Source: Sphingobacterium sp. ML3W
Lineage (GTDB): Bacteria > Bacteroidota > Bacteroidia > Sphingobacteriales > Sphingobacteriaceae
Direction: 5' to 3'
NCBI RefSeq assembly: GCF_029542085.1
Contig: NZ_CP107036.1
Coordinates: forward strand, 4,154,001-4,218,000
Length of the DNA stretch: 64,000 nt
Positions 16,904-24,959 of this stretch are shown here, one piece after another. The position numbers and the translations under genes are program-made. Numbering within the stretch: the stretch's first letter is position 1; each line of letters starts with the position of its first letter. The notes beneath the pieces are model-generated. The model was given only the letters and a program-made list of their open reading frames with translations, was not told the origin of the DNA and did no database searches.

Positions 16904-17257
16904 TTAAAAGTCTAAACCGCCTTCGCGAGCACCTTCAGCCAAAGATTTGATACGGCCATGGTATAAGTACCCATTACGGTCAAAAACTACTTTATTAATA
17001 CCTGCTGCTACTGCTTTTTCAGCAACCAATTTACCTACAGCTTTAGATTGATCAACTTTGTTACCAGATGCAACAAATTCTTTTGACAAGCTAGATGCGG
17101 CAACTAATGTTTTACCTGCATTGTCATCAATGATTTGCGCATAGATACCTTTGTTGCTTCTAAAAACCGATAAACGTGGACGTTCAGACGTTCCAGCAAG
17201 GTTTTTTCTGATTCCTTTTTTGATTCTCTCTCTACGAGATGCTTTTTGTCCTGCCAT
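16904..17257 (-). CDS. rplR: Large-subunit ribosomal protein uL18
   Basis: Binds 5S rRNA in the central protuberance of the 50S. RLSVFRSNKGIYAQIIDD and the C-terminal FDRNGYLYHGRIKSLAEGAR are diagnostic; 117 residues is normal. It follows rplF by 5 bp. Confidence 0.97.
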   Translation of the reverse strand: MAGQKASRRERIKKGIRKNLAGTSERPRLSVFRSNKGIYAQIIDDNAGKTLVAASSLSKEFVASGNKVDQSKAVGKLVAEKAVAAGINKVVFDRNGYLYHGRIKSLAEGAREGGLDF

Positions 17258-17262
17258 GATTA

Positions 17263-17817
17263 TTATTTTTTAGCTGATTTACCTGCTTTTCTTCTCAACA
17301 CTTCACCTTCAAACTTGATACCTTTTCCTTTGTAAGGTTCTGGTTTACGGAAGCCACGGATTTTAGCCGCGATCTGACCGATCAATTGTTTGTCAGCACA
17401 TTCTAAAGTGATTGTAGGGTTTTTACCTTTTTCAGCAGTAGTTGATACTTTAACTTCATTTGGCAATACAAAAACAATCTGGTGAGAGAAACCTAAAGTT
17501 AACTCTAATACATTACCAGTACTTGTAGCACGGTAACCTACACCGACTAACTCTTGAGTAGTTTTGTAACCTTCAGTCACACCTTGAACCATGTTGTTCA
17601 ACAGGGAACGGTATAGACCGTGTAATGCTTTGTGTTTCTTTTGATCAGTTGGACGCGTCACGACGATATTGCCTTCTTCTTGAGCAATAGTGATGTCACG
17701 GTCAACTTGTTGTGTTAATTCGCCTTTAGGACCTTTTACTGAAACTAAGTTTTTGTCCGAAATAGTAACAGTTACCCCAGCAGGGATAGCGATAGGCGCT
17801 TTTCCAATTCTTGACAT
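17263..17817 (-). CDS. rplF: Large-subunit ribosomal protein uL6
   Basis: 50S protein near the factor-binding site. MSRIGKAPIAIPAGVTVTI at the start and the C-terminal PEPYKGKGIKFEGEVLRRKA are family signatures; 184 residues. It lies 21 bp after rpsH and 5 bp before rplR. Confidence 0.97.
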   Translation of the reverse strand: MSRIGKAPIAIPAGVTVTISDKNLVSVKGPKGELTQQVDRDITIAQEEGNIVVTRPTDQKKHKALHGLYRSLLNNMVQGVTEGYKTTQELVGVGYRATSTGNVLELTLGFSHQIVFVLPNEVKVSTTAEKGKNPTITLECADKQLIGQIAAKIRGFRKPEPYKGKGIKFEGEVLRRKAGKSAKK

Positions 17818-17838
17818 TTCTTTGTGTTTTTACCTAGA

Positions 17839-18237
17839 TTAATAAACGTAACATAAAACTTCACCACCAACATTTTGAAGTCTAGCTTCTTTATCTGTCA
17901 TTACACCTTTAGATGTTGACAAGATAGCAATACCTAAACCATTCAAAACACGAGGCATAGTATCAACGCTTGCATACTTTCTTAAACCAGGTTTACTCAC
18001 ACGTGTCAACGTACGAATAGCCGGAATTTTGCTAATTGGATTATATTTCAATGCGATTTTGATCGTACCCTGTACGCCATTCTCATCGAATTTGTAATTA
18101 GCAATGTAACCTTTATCAAAAAGAACTTTAGTGATTTCTTTTTTAAGGTTCGATGCAGGAATTTCAACAACCCTGTGGTTGGCCTTGATGGCATTCCTTA
18201 CTCGTGTAAGGTAATCCGCAATTGGATCTGTAGTCAT
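17839..18237 (-). CDS. rpsH: Small-subunit ribosomal protein uS8
   Basis: Primary 16S rRNA-binding protein; in E. coli it also represses the spc operon by binding its mRNA. MTTDPIADYLTRVRNA and the C-terminal GIAILSTSKGVMTDKEAR mark the family; 132 residues. Uniquely in this cluster, a 139-bp leader with two hairpins separates it from rpsN, a possible place for feedback control. Confidence 0.97.
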   Translation of the reverse strand: MTTDPIADYLTRVRNAIKANHRVVEIPASNLKKEITKVLFDKGYIANYKFDENGVQGTIKIALKYNPISKIPAIRTLTRVSKPGLRKYASVDTMPRVLNGLGIAILSTSKGVMTDKEARLQNVGGEVLCYVY

Positions 18238-18269
18238 TATATATGAAAATTTGTGACAGCGGTTTCCCT

Positions 18270-18287
18270 CCCAACCATTGGTATGGG
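18270..18287 (-). promoter_or_regulatory. Hairpin in the rpsH leader
   Basis: CCCAACC and GGTATGGG pair through seven base pairs with one bulged A around a 3-nt loop, about 35 nt upstream of the rpsH start. It may be a protein-binding or translation-control hairpin. The role is inferred from position only. Confidence 0.4.
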
Positions 18288-18318
18288 ACCTTCTATCTGT
18301 TAAACAATTTTAAAATGC

Positions 18319-18354
18319 AAAAACCCCGGCAATCCCTAGTAGAATTGCCCGGGC
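18319..18354 (-). terminator. Terminator-like hairpin inside the spc operon (rpsN-rpsH)
   Basis: Reading the minus strand, CCCGGGCAAT then 9-10 nt then ATTGCCGGGG then TTTTT: a GC-rich stem followed by a U-run, the form of an intrinsic terminator. It lies 22 bp past the rpsN stop, in the middle of the ribosomal operon, so it may be an attenuator or a partial terminator. Confidence 0.6.
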
Positions 18355-18376
18355 AAAATTAAGTATTTTTTTTAAA

Positions 18377-18646
18377 TTACCAAGAAGCTTTTTTCACCCC
18401 TGGGATCTTGCCATCTAAAGCCATCTCACGGAAAGTTACACGAGAGATACCGAATTGACGCATGTATCCTTTAGGACGGCCAGTCAATTTACAACGGTTG
18501 TGTAAACGTACTGGAGAAGCATTTTTAGGTAATTTATCTAATGCAACGTAATCGCCAGCAGCTTTTAATTCTGCACGTTTCGCCGCATATTTAGCTACCA
18601 ATTTAGCGCGTTTTACTTCGCGTGCTTTTAATCCTTCCTTAGCCAT
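18377..18646 (-). CDS. rpsN: Small-subunit ribosomal protein uS14 (zinc-free type)
   Basis: 30S head protein. MAKEGLKAREVKRAKLVAKY and the C-terminal GYMRQFGISRVTFREMA are clear. With 89 residues and no CxxC pairs, it is the long zinc-independent form. Its start overlaps the rplE end by 8 bp, suggesting translational coupling. A terminator-like hairpin follows it. Confidence 0.97.
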   Translation of the reverse strand: MAKEGLKAREVKRAKLVAKYAAKRAELKAAGDYVALDKLPKNASPVRLHNRCKLTGRPKGYMRQFGISRVTFREMALDGKIPGVKKASW

Positions 18647-19208
18647 TGTTATTAGTATTTTGATTTTTAAATGGTAAACCGAACTGTTTCAACAATTCTA
18701 AAGCTTCAACATCATTTTGAGCAGAAGTCACGAAAGTGATATCCATACCTTGGATCTTGTTGATTTTATCAATGTTGATCTCAGGGAAAATGATTTGTTC
18801 AGTGATACCTAAGTTATAGTTACCACGTCCGTCAAAACCTTTATCGTTGATACCGCGGAAGTCACGAATACGTGGAAGCGATACTGCTACCAAACGATCC
18901 AAGAATTCAAACATGTTGTTGTCACGTAAAGTAACACGTGCCCCTACAGGCATACCTTTACGTAATTTAAAGTTTGAAATATCTTTTTTCGATTTTGTAG
19001 CAACAGCTTGTTGACCTGTAATCAAAGTCAATTCAGCGATAGCGTTATCGATTAATTTTTTGTCAGCTGTTGCAGCTCCTACGCCTTGTGAAACAACGAT
19101 TTTCTCAAGTTTAGGAACCTGCATAATACTTTTATACTGAAATTTTTCTTGAAGTGCTTTACGGATTTCCTCCGCATATTTCACTTTTAATCTTGGTACG
19201 TAAGTCAT
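18639..19208 (-). CDS. rplE: Large-subunit ribosomal protein uL5
   Basis: 5S rRNA-binding protein of the central protuberance that contacts P-site tRNA. Marks are VPKLEKIVVSQGVGAA, LRKGMPVGARVTLR and FPEINIDKINKIQGMDI; 189 residues is slightly longer than in E. coli. It overlaps rplX by 1 bp and rpsN by 8 bp. Confidence 0.97.
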   Translation of the reverse strand: MTYVPRLKVKYAEEIRKALQEKFQYKSIMQVPKLEKIVVSQGVGAATADKKLIDNAIAELTLITGQQAVATKSKKDISNFKLRKGMPVGARVTLRDNNMFEFLDRLVAVSLPRIRDFRGINDKGFDGRGNYNLGITEQIIFPEINIDKINKIQGMDITFVTSAQNDVEALELLKQFGLPFKNQNTNNNG

Positions 19209-19555
19209 TATTTAATTTCCTCCCCTGATTTTTTAGCGTAACGAACTAATTTACCATCTGCATTTAACTTACGACCTACACGGGTAGTTTCACCTGTTTT
19301 AGGATCGATAACAGCTAAATTAGAGATGTGAATACCAGCTTCTTTCTCAATGATACCACCATTAGGATTAGCCGCACTTGGTTTAGTGTGTTTTTTTACG
19401 ATGTTAGCGCCTTCAACGATAGCTCTATTTTTATCCACTAAAACAGTCAATACTTTTCCTTGAACACCTTTAGAGTTACCAGCGATAACTTTCACTAAAT
19501 CACCTTTTTTAATTTTGATTTTGTGCGTAGTCGTTTTTGTTTTCTTGATTGCCAT
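19208..19555 (-). CDS. rplX: Large-subunit ribosomal protein uL24
   Basis: Assembly-initiating 50S protein at the tunnel exit. It has the KOW motif KIKKGDLVKVIAGNSKGVQG (about 13-32) and NIVKKHTKPSAANPNGGI; 115 residues. It is coupled to rplE by a 1-bp overlap and lies 2 bp after rplN. Confidence 0.97.
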   Translation of the reverse strand: MAIKKTKTTTHKIKIKKGDLVKVIAGNSKGVQGKVLTVLVDKNRAIVEGANIVKKHTKPSAANPNGGIIEKEAGIHISNLAVIDPKTGETTRVGRKLNADGKLVRYAKKSGEEIK

Positions 19556-19557
19556 AA

Positions 19558-19926
19558 TTATAAAACCTCCGGTGCTAGTGATACAATTTTCATGAACTGT
19601 TTCTCACGTAATTCTCTGGCAACAGGGCCGAAGATACGTGAGCCACGTGGCTCATCATTATTATTTAATAATACAGCGGCGTTGTCATCAAAACGGATAT
19701 AAGAACCATCTTTACGACGGATTTCTTTTTTCGTTCTAACTACTACTGCTTTAGAAACGGAACCTTTTTTCACGTTTCCTGAAGGCATAGCGCTTTTCAC
19801 TGTCACAACAATCTTATCTCCGATTGATGCATAACGCTTACGCGTACCGCCCAATACACGGATTACTAAAACTTCTTTAGCACCGCTATTGTCAGCTACA
19901 TTAAGTCTTGATTCTTGTTGTACCAT
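19558..19926 (-). CDS. rplN: Large-subunit ribosomal protein uL14
   Basis: 50S protein at the subunit interface. MVQQESRLNVADNSGAKEVL, the signature GSRIFGPVARELREK and KIVSLAPEVL at the end are diagnostic; 122 residues, as usual. It is 1 bp after rpsQ. Confidence 0.97.
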   Translation of the reverse strand: MVQQESRLNVADNSGAKEVLVIRVLGGTRKRYASIGDKIVVTVKSAMPSGNVKKGSVSKAVVVRTKKEIRRKDGSYIRFDDNAAVLLNNNDEPRGSRIFGPVARELREKQFMKIVSLAPEVL

Positions 19927-19927
19927 G

Positions 19928-20182
19928 TTATTTAGCTCTTTCTATAATTTCAACTAATCTCCAGTTTTTTGTTTTACTCAGCGGACGAGTTTCCATGATT
20001 AATACCGTATCGCCGATACCGCAGGTATTAGTTTCGTCATGAGCTTTGAATTTAGTAGTTTTTTTAACGAACTTACCATAGATAGGGTGTTTTACTTTAC
20101 GTTCAACAGTTACTACGATAGACTTGTCCATTTTGTTGCTAACTACTAAGCCGATTCTTGTTTTTCTTAAATTTCTTTCCAT
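19928..20182 (-). CDS. rpsQ: Small-subunit ribosomal protein uS17
   Basis: Early-binding 30S protein with an OB fold. RKTRIGLVVSNKMDKSIVV and VKHPIYGKFVKKTTKFKAHD identify it; 84 residues. It lies 12 bp after rpmC. Confidence 0.97.
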   Translation of the reverse strand: MERNLRKTRIGLVVSNKMDKSIVVTVERKVKHPIYGKFVKKTTKFKAHDETNTCGIGDTVLIMETRPLSKTKNWRLVEIIERAK

Positions 20183-20194
20183 TTCGACTTAATT

Positions 20195-20413
20195 TTACGC
20201 CTCAGAGGCTGTTTCATTCTTAGCTGCAGCTTTGCGTGCACTGATCTCTGTACTAATACGGGCGATAGCTCTGCGTGCTGCTTTGATCACGTTAGGGTTC
20301 TCAATAGCTGAAACAGCATGTGCAAATTTCAATTTTGTAAGGGCCGTTTTCTCCTCGACTAGACGAGCTGCTAGGTCCTCATTAGATAATTCTAAAATTT
20401 CTGAATTTTTCAT
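20195..20413 (-). CDS. rpmC: Large-subunit ribosomal protein uL29
   Basis: Small helical 50S protein at the tunnel exit. MKNSEILELSNEDLAARLVE and PNVIKAARRAIARISTE match the family; 72 residues, with a short Ala/Glu tail. A 92-bp spacer with a perfect 10-bp hairpin separates it from rplP. Confidence 0.95.
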   Translation of the reverse strand: MKNSEILELSNEDLAARLVEEKTALTKLKFAHAVSAIENPNVIKAARRAIARISTEISARKAAAKNETASEA

Positions 20414-20454
20414 GTTTTTTCAGTTGTTATTTGGGTTATCATCCGTTTATATAT

Positions 20455-20481
20455 AGCGTTAGGGGTAACGGCCCTAACGCT
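20455..20481 (-). promoter_or_regulatory. Perfect 10-bp hairpin between rplP and rpmC
   Basis: agcgttaggg (20455-20464) and ccctaacgct (20472-20481) are exact reverse complements around a 7-nt loop. This is the strongest stem in the cluster. It lacks a U-run downstream, so it is more likely a stabilising, processing or protein-binding element than a terminator. Confidence 0.65.
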
Positions 20482-20505
20482 TAAATGATGACATTACCAA
20501 GATTT

Positions 20506-20928
20506 TTATGCTTCAACGTAGTCTCTACGAATCACAAACTTAGTTTGAACCGGAAGTTTTTGAGCTGCAAGGCGTAAAGCTTCTTTGGCAATTTCCAAAG
20601 GCACACCTTCTGCTTCAAATAACATACGGCCTGGGCGTACTACTGCTACCCAGTATTCTGGAGCACCCTTACCTTTACCCATACGTACCTCTGCAGGCTT
20701 TTTCGTAACAGGTTTGTCAGGGAAAATACGAATCCAAACTTGACCTTCACGTTTCATATAACGTGTAACCGCAATACGAGCTGCCTCGATTTGACGACTA
20801 GTGATCCATGCTTGCTCCATTGTTTTGATACCGAAAGAACCGAAAGCTAACTCCGCTCCACGAGAAGCGTTACCTTTCATGCGGCCTTTCTGCATCTTTC
20901 TGAACTTCGTTCTTTTTGGCTGTAACAT
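20506..20928 (-). CDS. rplP: Large-subunit ribosomal protein uL16
   Basis: 50S protein next to the A-site tRNA and 5S rRNA. MLQPKRTKFRKMQKGRMKG, RQIEAARIAVTRYMKREGQV and FPDKPVTKKPAEVRMGKGKG identify it; 140 residues. It follows rpsC by 62 bp, a gap with a small CTGCT/AGCAG hairpin (20948-20962). Confidence 0.97.
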   Translation of the reverse strand: MLQPKRTKFRKMQKGRMKGNASRGAELAFGSFGIKTMEQAWITSRQIEAARIAVTRYMKREGQVWIRIFPDKPVTKKPAEVRMGKGKGAPEYWVAVVRPGRMLFEAEGVPLEIAKEALRLAAQKLPVQTKFVIRRDYVEA

Positions 20929-20990
20929 GTTCGTATACTTTTTAAATCTGCTTCTTCAGCAGGTTTTTGTTGTAATCTAAATAAACTCTA

Positions 20991-21785
20991 TTAATCTTTT
21001 TTCGGACCACGGTTATTTCCACCACGGTTGTTTCCACCACGGTTATTTCCACCACGACCACCTTTGTTATTGCGGTTATCGCGACGATCGCCACCACCTT
21101 CGTGGTTGCCACGTGATTTTACACCAGATGCTTGACCAATGTTTGGAGATAAGTCACGTTTACCGTAAACCTCACCTTTACAGATCCAAACTTTGATACC
21201 GATTTTACCGTATGTAGTCAATGCTTCAGCTAAAGCGTAGTCGATATCAGCACGCAATGTGTGTAAAGGAGTTCTTCCTTCTTTGTATTGTTCAGTACGC
21301 GCCATTTCAGCACCACCTAAACGACCAGAACACATGATTTTGATACCTTCTGCACCCATACGCATTGTAGAAGCGATTGAAGTTTTCATTGCACGACGGA
21401 ATGAAATACGCGCCTCTAATTGCTTAGCGACACCTTCAGCTACTAACTTAGCATCTAACTCAGGGCGTTTGATCTCGAAAATGTTGATTTGAACATCCTT
21501 TTTAGTCAGTTTTTTCAACTCTTCTTTGATCTTGTCAACTTCTTGACCACCTTTTCCGATAACGATACCTGGACGAGCAGTGTGAATTGTAACAGTGATA
21601 CGTTTTAAAGTTCTTTCGATAACAACTTTAGCTACACCACCTTTTGCAATACGAACAGAAAGATATTTTCTGATTTTTTCGTCTTCAACTAATTTATCGG
21701 AATAGTTTTTACCTCCGAACCAGTTAGAATCCCAACCTTTGATGATTCCTAATCTGCTACCTATTGGATTTGCTTTTTGTCCCAT
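20991..21785 (-). CDS. rpsC: Small-subunit ribosomal protein uS3 with Gly/Asn/Arg-repeat tail
   Basis: 30S head protein at the mRNA entry channel. It has a KH domain (about 40-110, GIVIGKGGQEVDKIKEELKK) and the S3 C-terminal domain (about 115-210). After residue 225 it carries a disordered tail with three copies of a GGNNR unit, encoded by 15-bp DNA repeats at about 21008-21055. This makes it 264 residues against about 233 in E. coli. RGG-like tails bind RNA; any special role here is inference. It is 11 bp after rplV. Confidence 0.96.
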   Translation of the reverse strand: MGQKANPIGSRLGIIKGWDSNWFGGKNYSDKLVEDEKIRKYLSVRIAKGGVAKVVIERTLKRITVTIHTARPGIVIGKGGQEVDKIKEELKKLTKKDVQINIFEIKRPELDAKLVAEGVAKQLEARISFRRAMKTSIASTMRMGAEGIKIMCSGRLGGAEMARTEQYKEGRTPLHTLRADIDYALAEALTTYGKIGIKVWICKGEVYGKRDLSPNIGQASGVKSRGNHEGGGDRRDNRNNKGGRGGNNRGGNNRGGNNRGPKKD

Positions 21786-21796
21786 TTCTCAATAAA

Positions 21797-22231
21797 TTAG
21801 TTTTGTTCAACGTTTAATTTGCTATCAACTACCAACGTAACGTGATTTGAACGTTTACGAACTCTGTATCCGCGACCTTGAGGAGCTGGGCGTAATCTTT
21901 TCAATTGACGACCTCCACCTACTGATACTTCTTTTACAATAAGTTCGCTTTCTTCCACTGATTTACCTTCGTTTTTGGCTTCCCAGTTTTTGATTGCAGA
22001 TAATAATAATTTTTCTACACGAGCAGCAGCTTCTTTACTAGAGTGTTTCAAAATGTATAATGCATTTTCAACACGCTGACCACGAATTAAGTCTACCACT
22101 AAACGCATCTTACGAGGCGAAGTAGGGCAGTTCAATAATTTGGCATCCGAAGCTCCACCTTGTTGAGCTTTCTCTTGCTCTTTGCGCTGTCTAATTAAGA
22201 CAGACTTTTTAAGTTTTTTTGTTGCTTCCAT
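21797..22231 (-). CDS. rplV: Large-subunit ribosomal protein uL22 with N-terminal extension
   Basis: 50S protein whose hairpin lines the peptide tunnel. The core (about 32-144) includes CPTSPRKMRLVVDLIRGQRV and the C-terminal RPAPQGRGYRVRKRSNHVTL. About 30 extra N-terminal residues (Lys/Gln-rich) precede it, giving 144 residues against about 110 in E. coli. A shorter start is possible but no in-frame Met lies close to the core. It is 6 bp after rpsS. Confidence 0.95.
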   Translation of the reverse strand: MEATKKLKKSVLIRQRKEQEKAQQGGASDAKLLNCPTSPRKMRLVVDLIRGQRVENALYILKHSSKEAAARVEKLLLSAIKNWEAKNEGKSVEESELIVKEVSVGGGRQLKRLRPAPQGRGYRVRKRSNHVTLVVDSKLNVEQN

Positions 22232-22237
22232 TACCTA

Positions 22238-22504
22238 TTATTTTTTCTTTTCTGCGTGGCCTCTGAATGTACGCGTAGGCGCGAATTCACCAAGCTTGTG
22301 ACCTACCATATTTTCTGTTACATAAACAGGGATAAATTTATTCCCGTTGTGCACTGCGAAGGTATGGCCAACAAAATCAGGTGAAATCATTGATCTACGA
22401 GACCATGTTTTGATAACTGACTTTTTGTTAGTTTCATTCATAGAAAGAACTTTTCTCTCTAAGTTGTGATCGATATAAGGACCTTTTTTAATTGAACGAG
22501 CCAT
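22238..22504 (-). CDS. rpsS: Small-subunit ribosomal protein uS19
   Basis: 30S head protein. MARSIKKGPYIDHNLERKV, IKTWSRRSMISPDFVGHTFA and GHKLGEFAPTRTFRGH are diagnostic; 88 residues. Its start overlaps the rplB stop by 1 bp. Confidence 0.97.
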   Translation of the reverse strand: MARSIKKGPYIDHNLERKVLSMNETNKKSVIKTWSRRSMISPDFVGHTFAVHNGNKFIPVYVTENMVGHKLGEFAPTRTFRGHAEKKK

Positions 22505-23331
22505 TATTTTTTCCTTCTCTCAATGATGTAACGATTCGATGTTTTCTTCTTGTAACGTGTTTTGAAGCCTTTAGCTAATACACCTGTACGTGAGCGTGGG
22601 TGACCTCCTGAAGTACGGCCTTCACCACCACCCATTGGGTGATCTACTGGGTTCATTGCAACACCACGAACTCTTGGACGACGACCTAACCAACGTTTGC
22701 GACCTGCTTTACCTAACACTTGGTTAGATCTTTCATGGTTCGATACTGAACCAATTGTAGCAACACAAGTCAATAAGATCATACGTGTTTCGCCTGAAGG
22801 CAATTTGATGATGGCATATTTACCATCACGAGCAGACAATTGAGCATAAGTACCAGCCGAACGAGCAATTGAACCACCTTGACCAGGATTTAATTCAATG
22901 TTGTGGATGATAGAACCCAATGGAATGTTTGCTAATGGTAATGTATTACCAACTTCTGGGGCAACTTTATCACCTGCTACTACAGTTTGACCAACTTTTA
23001 AACCAGCTGGAGCAATGATGTAGCGTTTTTCACCATCTACGTAGTGCAACAATGCAATACGAGCAGTACGGTTTGGATCGTACTCAATAGTAGCTACTTT
23101 TGCAGGGATATCTTTTTTATCGCGTTTGAAATCAATTAATCGGTATACTTTTTTATGTCCCCCACCGAGATAACGCATAGTCATTTTACCGGAGTTATTA
23201 CGACCACCTGATTTCTTGTTGATTTTTACTACTAACGATTTTTCAGGAACGTTTGTAGTAACATCAGAATAATCTGCGCCTATTCTGAAACGAGTACCAG
23301 GGGTTACCGGTTTGAATCTTTTAACTGCCAT
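22504..23331 (-). CDS. rplB: Large-subunit ribosomal protein uL2
   Basis: Core 50S protein needed for subunit joining and the peptidyl-transferase centre. GRNNSGKMTMRYLGGGHKK, the conserved RGVAMNPVDHPMGGGEGR near the active site, and a basic C terminus are clear; 275 residues, normal. It is 6 bp after rplW and overlaps rpsS by 1 bp. Confidence 0.97.
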   Translation of the reverse strand: MAVKRFKPVTPGTRFRIGADYSDVTTNVPEKSLVVKINKKSGGRNNSGKMTMRYLGGGHKKVYRLIDFKRDKKDIPAKVATIEYDPNRTARIALLHYVDGEKRYIIAPAGLKVGQTVVAGDKVAPEVGNTLPLANIPLGSIIHNIELNPGQGGSIARSAGTYAQLSARDGKYAIIKLPSGETRMILLTCVATIGSVSNHERSNQVLGKAGRKRWLGRRPRVRGVAMNPVDHPMGGGEGRTSGGHPRSRTGVLAKGFKTRYKKKTSNRYIIERRKK

Positions 23332-23337
23332 CTTAAA

Positions 23338-23628
23338 TTATATAGTACTGTAAAAGTCAATAGTTTCGCCATCTTTAATAGTAATGATAGCTTTTTTATA
23401 CTTAGGAGCTCTACCAGATACGAAACCTGCTTTTGTGTAACGGCTTTTTGCTTTACCTGCTACAACTGCAGTGTTTACAGCAAGAACTGTAACACCGAAC
23501 ATAGCTTCAACAGCTGATTTAATCTGGATCTTGTTTGCTCTGTGATCTACTTTGAAAGCGTAACGGTTTAATTTTTCCGTTAACATAGAAGCTTTCTCAG
23601 TCAAGATAGGTTTTTTGATAATTTCCAT
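23338..23628 (-). CDS. rplW: Large-subunit ribosomal protein uL23
   Basis: Tunnel-exit protein that docks trigger factor and SRP. IIKKPILTEKASMLTEKLNR and FKVDHRANKIQIKSAVEAMF match the family; 96 residues. It is 1 bp after rplD. Confidence 0.96.
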   Translation of the reverse strand: MEIIKKPILTEKASMLTEKLNRYAFKVDHRANKIQIKSAVEAMFGVTVLAVNTAVVAGKAKSRYTKAGFVSGRAPKYKKAIITIKDGETIDFYSTI

Positions 23629-23629
23629 A

Positions 23630-24259
23630 TTACTTAGCTAATGCTTCCTCCAAAGTTTTAACAGAATCTGTAGTTAACAATAGTTTTGTTGCATTTAATA
23701 CATCATATGTATTTAAATCAGAAGCAACAATAACTTTTGCTTTTTTCAAGTTTCTGCTTGATAAATAAACATTTTTATCATATGCTGGCAAAACCAATAA
23801 AGTTTTTTCGTCAGCAATGTTCAACGCGTTTACTAAAGCTACATAGTTTTTTGTTTTGCAAGAATCAAATTGAACTGCATCCAAAATAACTACATTGTTA
23901 TCTTGAGCTTTGTAAGACAACGCTGATTTACGTGCTACTTGTTTCAATTTTTTGTTCAATTTGAACGAGTAATCACGAGGTTGAGGACCGAATACACGAC
24001 CACCACCATTAAACAATGGAGATTTGATAGAACCCGCACGAGCACCACCAGTACCTTTTTGTTTGTGTAATTTACGAGTTGAACCCGCGATTTCATTACG
24101 TTGTTTAGATTTGTGAGTTCCTTGGCGTTGGTTCGCTAAGTATTGTTTCACGTCCAAATAGATCGCATGATCGTTAGGCTCTAACCCAAATACCGACTCA
24201 GGAAGTTGCACCTTGGCACCTGTTTCTTTACCTGATAAATTTAAAACTTTAACTTCCAT
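23630..24259 (-). CDS. rplD: Large-subunit ribosomal protein uL4
   Basis: 50S protein lining the upper tunnel; in E. coli it represses the S10 operon. KQRNEIAGSTRKLHKQKGTG and GAGSIKSPLFNGGGRVFGP-like residues (about 65-95) form the tunnel loop; 209 residues. It is 5 bp after rplC. Confidence 0.97.
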   Translation of the reverse strand: MEVKVLNLSGKETGAKVQLPESVFGLEPNDHAIYLDVKQYLANQRQGTHKSKQRNEIAGSTRKLHKQKGTGGARAGSIKSPLFNGGGRVFGPQPRDYSFKLNKKLKQVARKSALSYKAQDNNVVILDAVQFDSCKTKNYVALVNALNIADEKTLLVLPAYDKNVYLSSRNLKKAKVIVASDLNTYDVLNATKLLLTTDSVKTLEEALAK

Positions 24260-24264
24260 CTCTA

Positions 24265-24882
24265 CTATTTGTCTACGATTACATAAGAACCTTTAGCTCC
24301 TGGAATGGAACCACTAACAACGATAAGGTTTTGCTCAGCGTAAACTTTCAACACCTGTAAGTTTTGAACTTTAACTCTGTCACCACCTGTACGACCAGCC
24401 ATGCGCATACCTTTAAATACGCGTGAAGGCCATGATGAAGCACCTAATGAACCTGGAGCACGTAATCTGTTGTGCTGACCGTGAGTCGCACCACCTACAC
24501 CACCAAATCCATGACGTTTCATTACACCTTGGAAACCTTTACCTTTTGAAGTACCGACTACATCTACGAATTCGCCTTCCTCGAAAAGTGTAACGTCAAC
24601 TACGTCACCAAGTTGTTTTGCATCTGGGAAAGTTTTAAACTCTACCAACTTACGCTTAGGCGTTGTGTTTGCTTTCGCAAAGTGCCCTTTCAAAGGAGCT
24701 GTCGTGTTTTTCTCCTTAGCTTCGTCGAAACCAAGTTGAATTGCCGAGTAGCCATCCTTTTCTTCCGTACGTATCTGCGTAACCACGCACGGCCCGGCCT
24801 GAATCACTGTACAAGGAATATTTTTCCCATCAGCGTTAAACAGGCTCGTCATTCCTACTTTTTTTCCAATAATACCTGACAT
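24265..24882 (-). CDS. rplC: Large-subunit ribosomal protein uL3
   Basis: Early-assembly 50S protein near the peptidyl-transferase centre. MSGIIGKKVGMTSLFNADG at the start and the loop GFQGVMKRHGFGGVGGATHG identify it; 205 residues. It is the first gene of the cluster here. rpsJ, which normally precedes it, is not present, and a well-formed promoter with a structured leader lies directly upstream. Confidence 0.97.
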   Translation of the reverse strand: MSGIIGKKVGMTSLFNADGKNIPCTVIQAGPCVVTQIRTEEKDGYSAIQLGFDEAKEKNTTAPLKGHFAKANTTPKRKLVEFKTFPDAKQLGDVVDVTLFEEGEFVDVVGTSKGKGFQGVMKRHGFGGVGGATHGQHNRLRAPGSLGASSWPSRVFKGMRMAGRTGGDRVKVQNLQVLKVYAEQNLIVVSGSIPGAKGSYVIVDK

Positions 24883-24903
24883 GTTGTAAATTAATTAATT
24901 AAA

Positions 24904-24958
24904 AGTCCTTCGAAGCAGTAGGGCTTCGCTCAAGACACACTATTCCCATTAAGGGACT
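24904..24958 (-). promoter_or_regulatory. Structured leader of the ribosomal operon
   Basis: In the transcript, AGTCC (24958-24954) can close with GGACT (24908-24904) over the whole leader. Inside, CGAAGC and GCTTCG (24928-24923 and 24916-24911) form a perfect 6-bp hairpin. Two nested stems between promoter and rplC suggest feedback control by a ribosomal protein, by analogy with L4 in E. coli; this is inference. Confidence 0.5.
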
Positions 24959-24959
24959 G

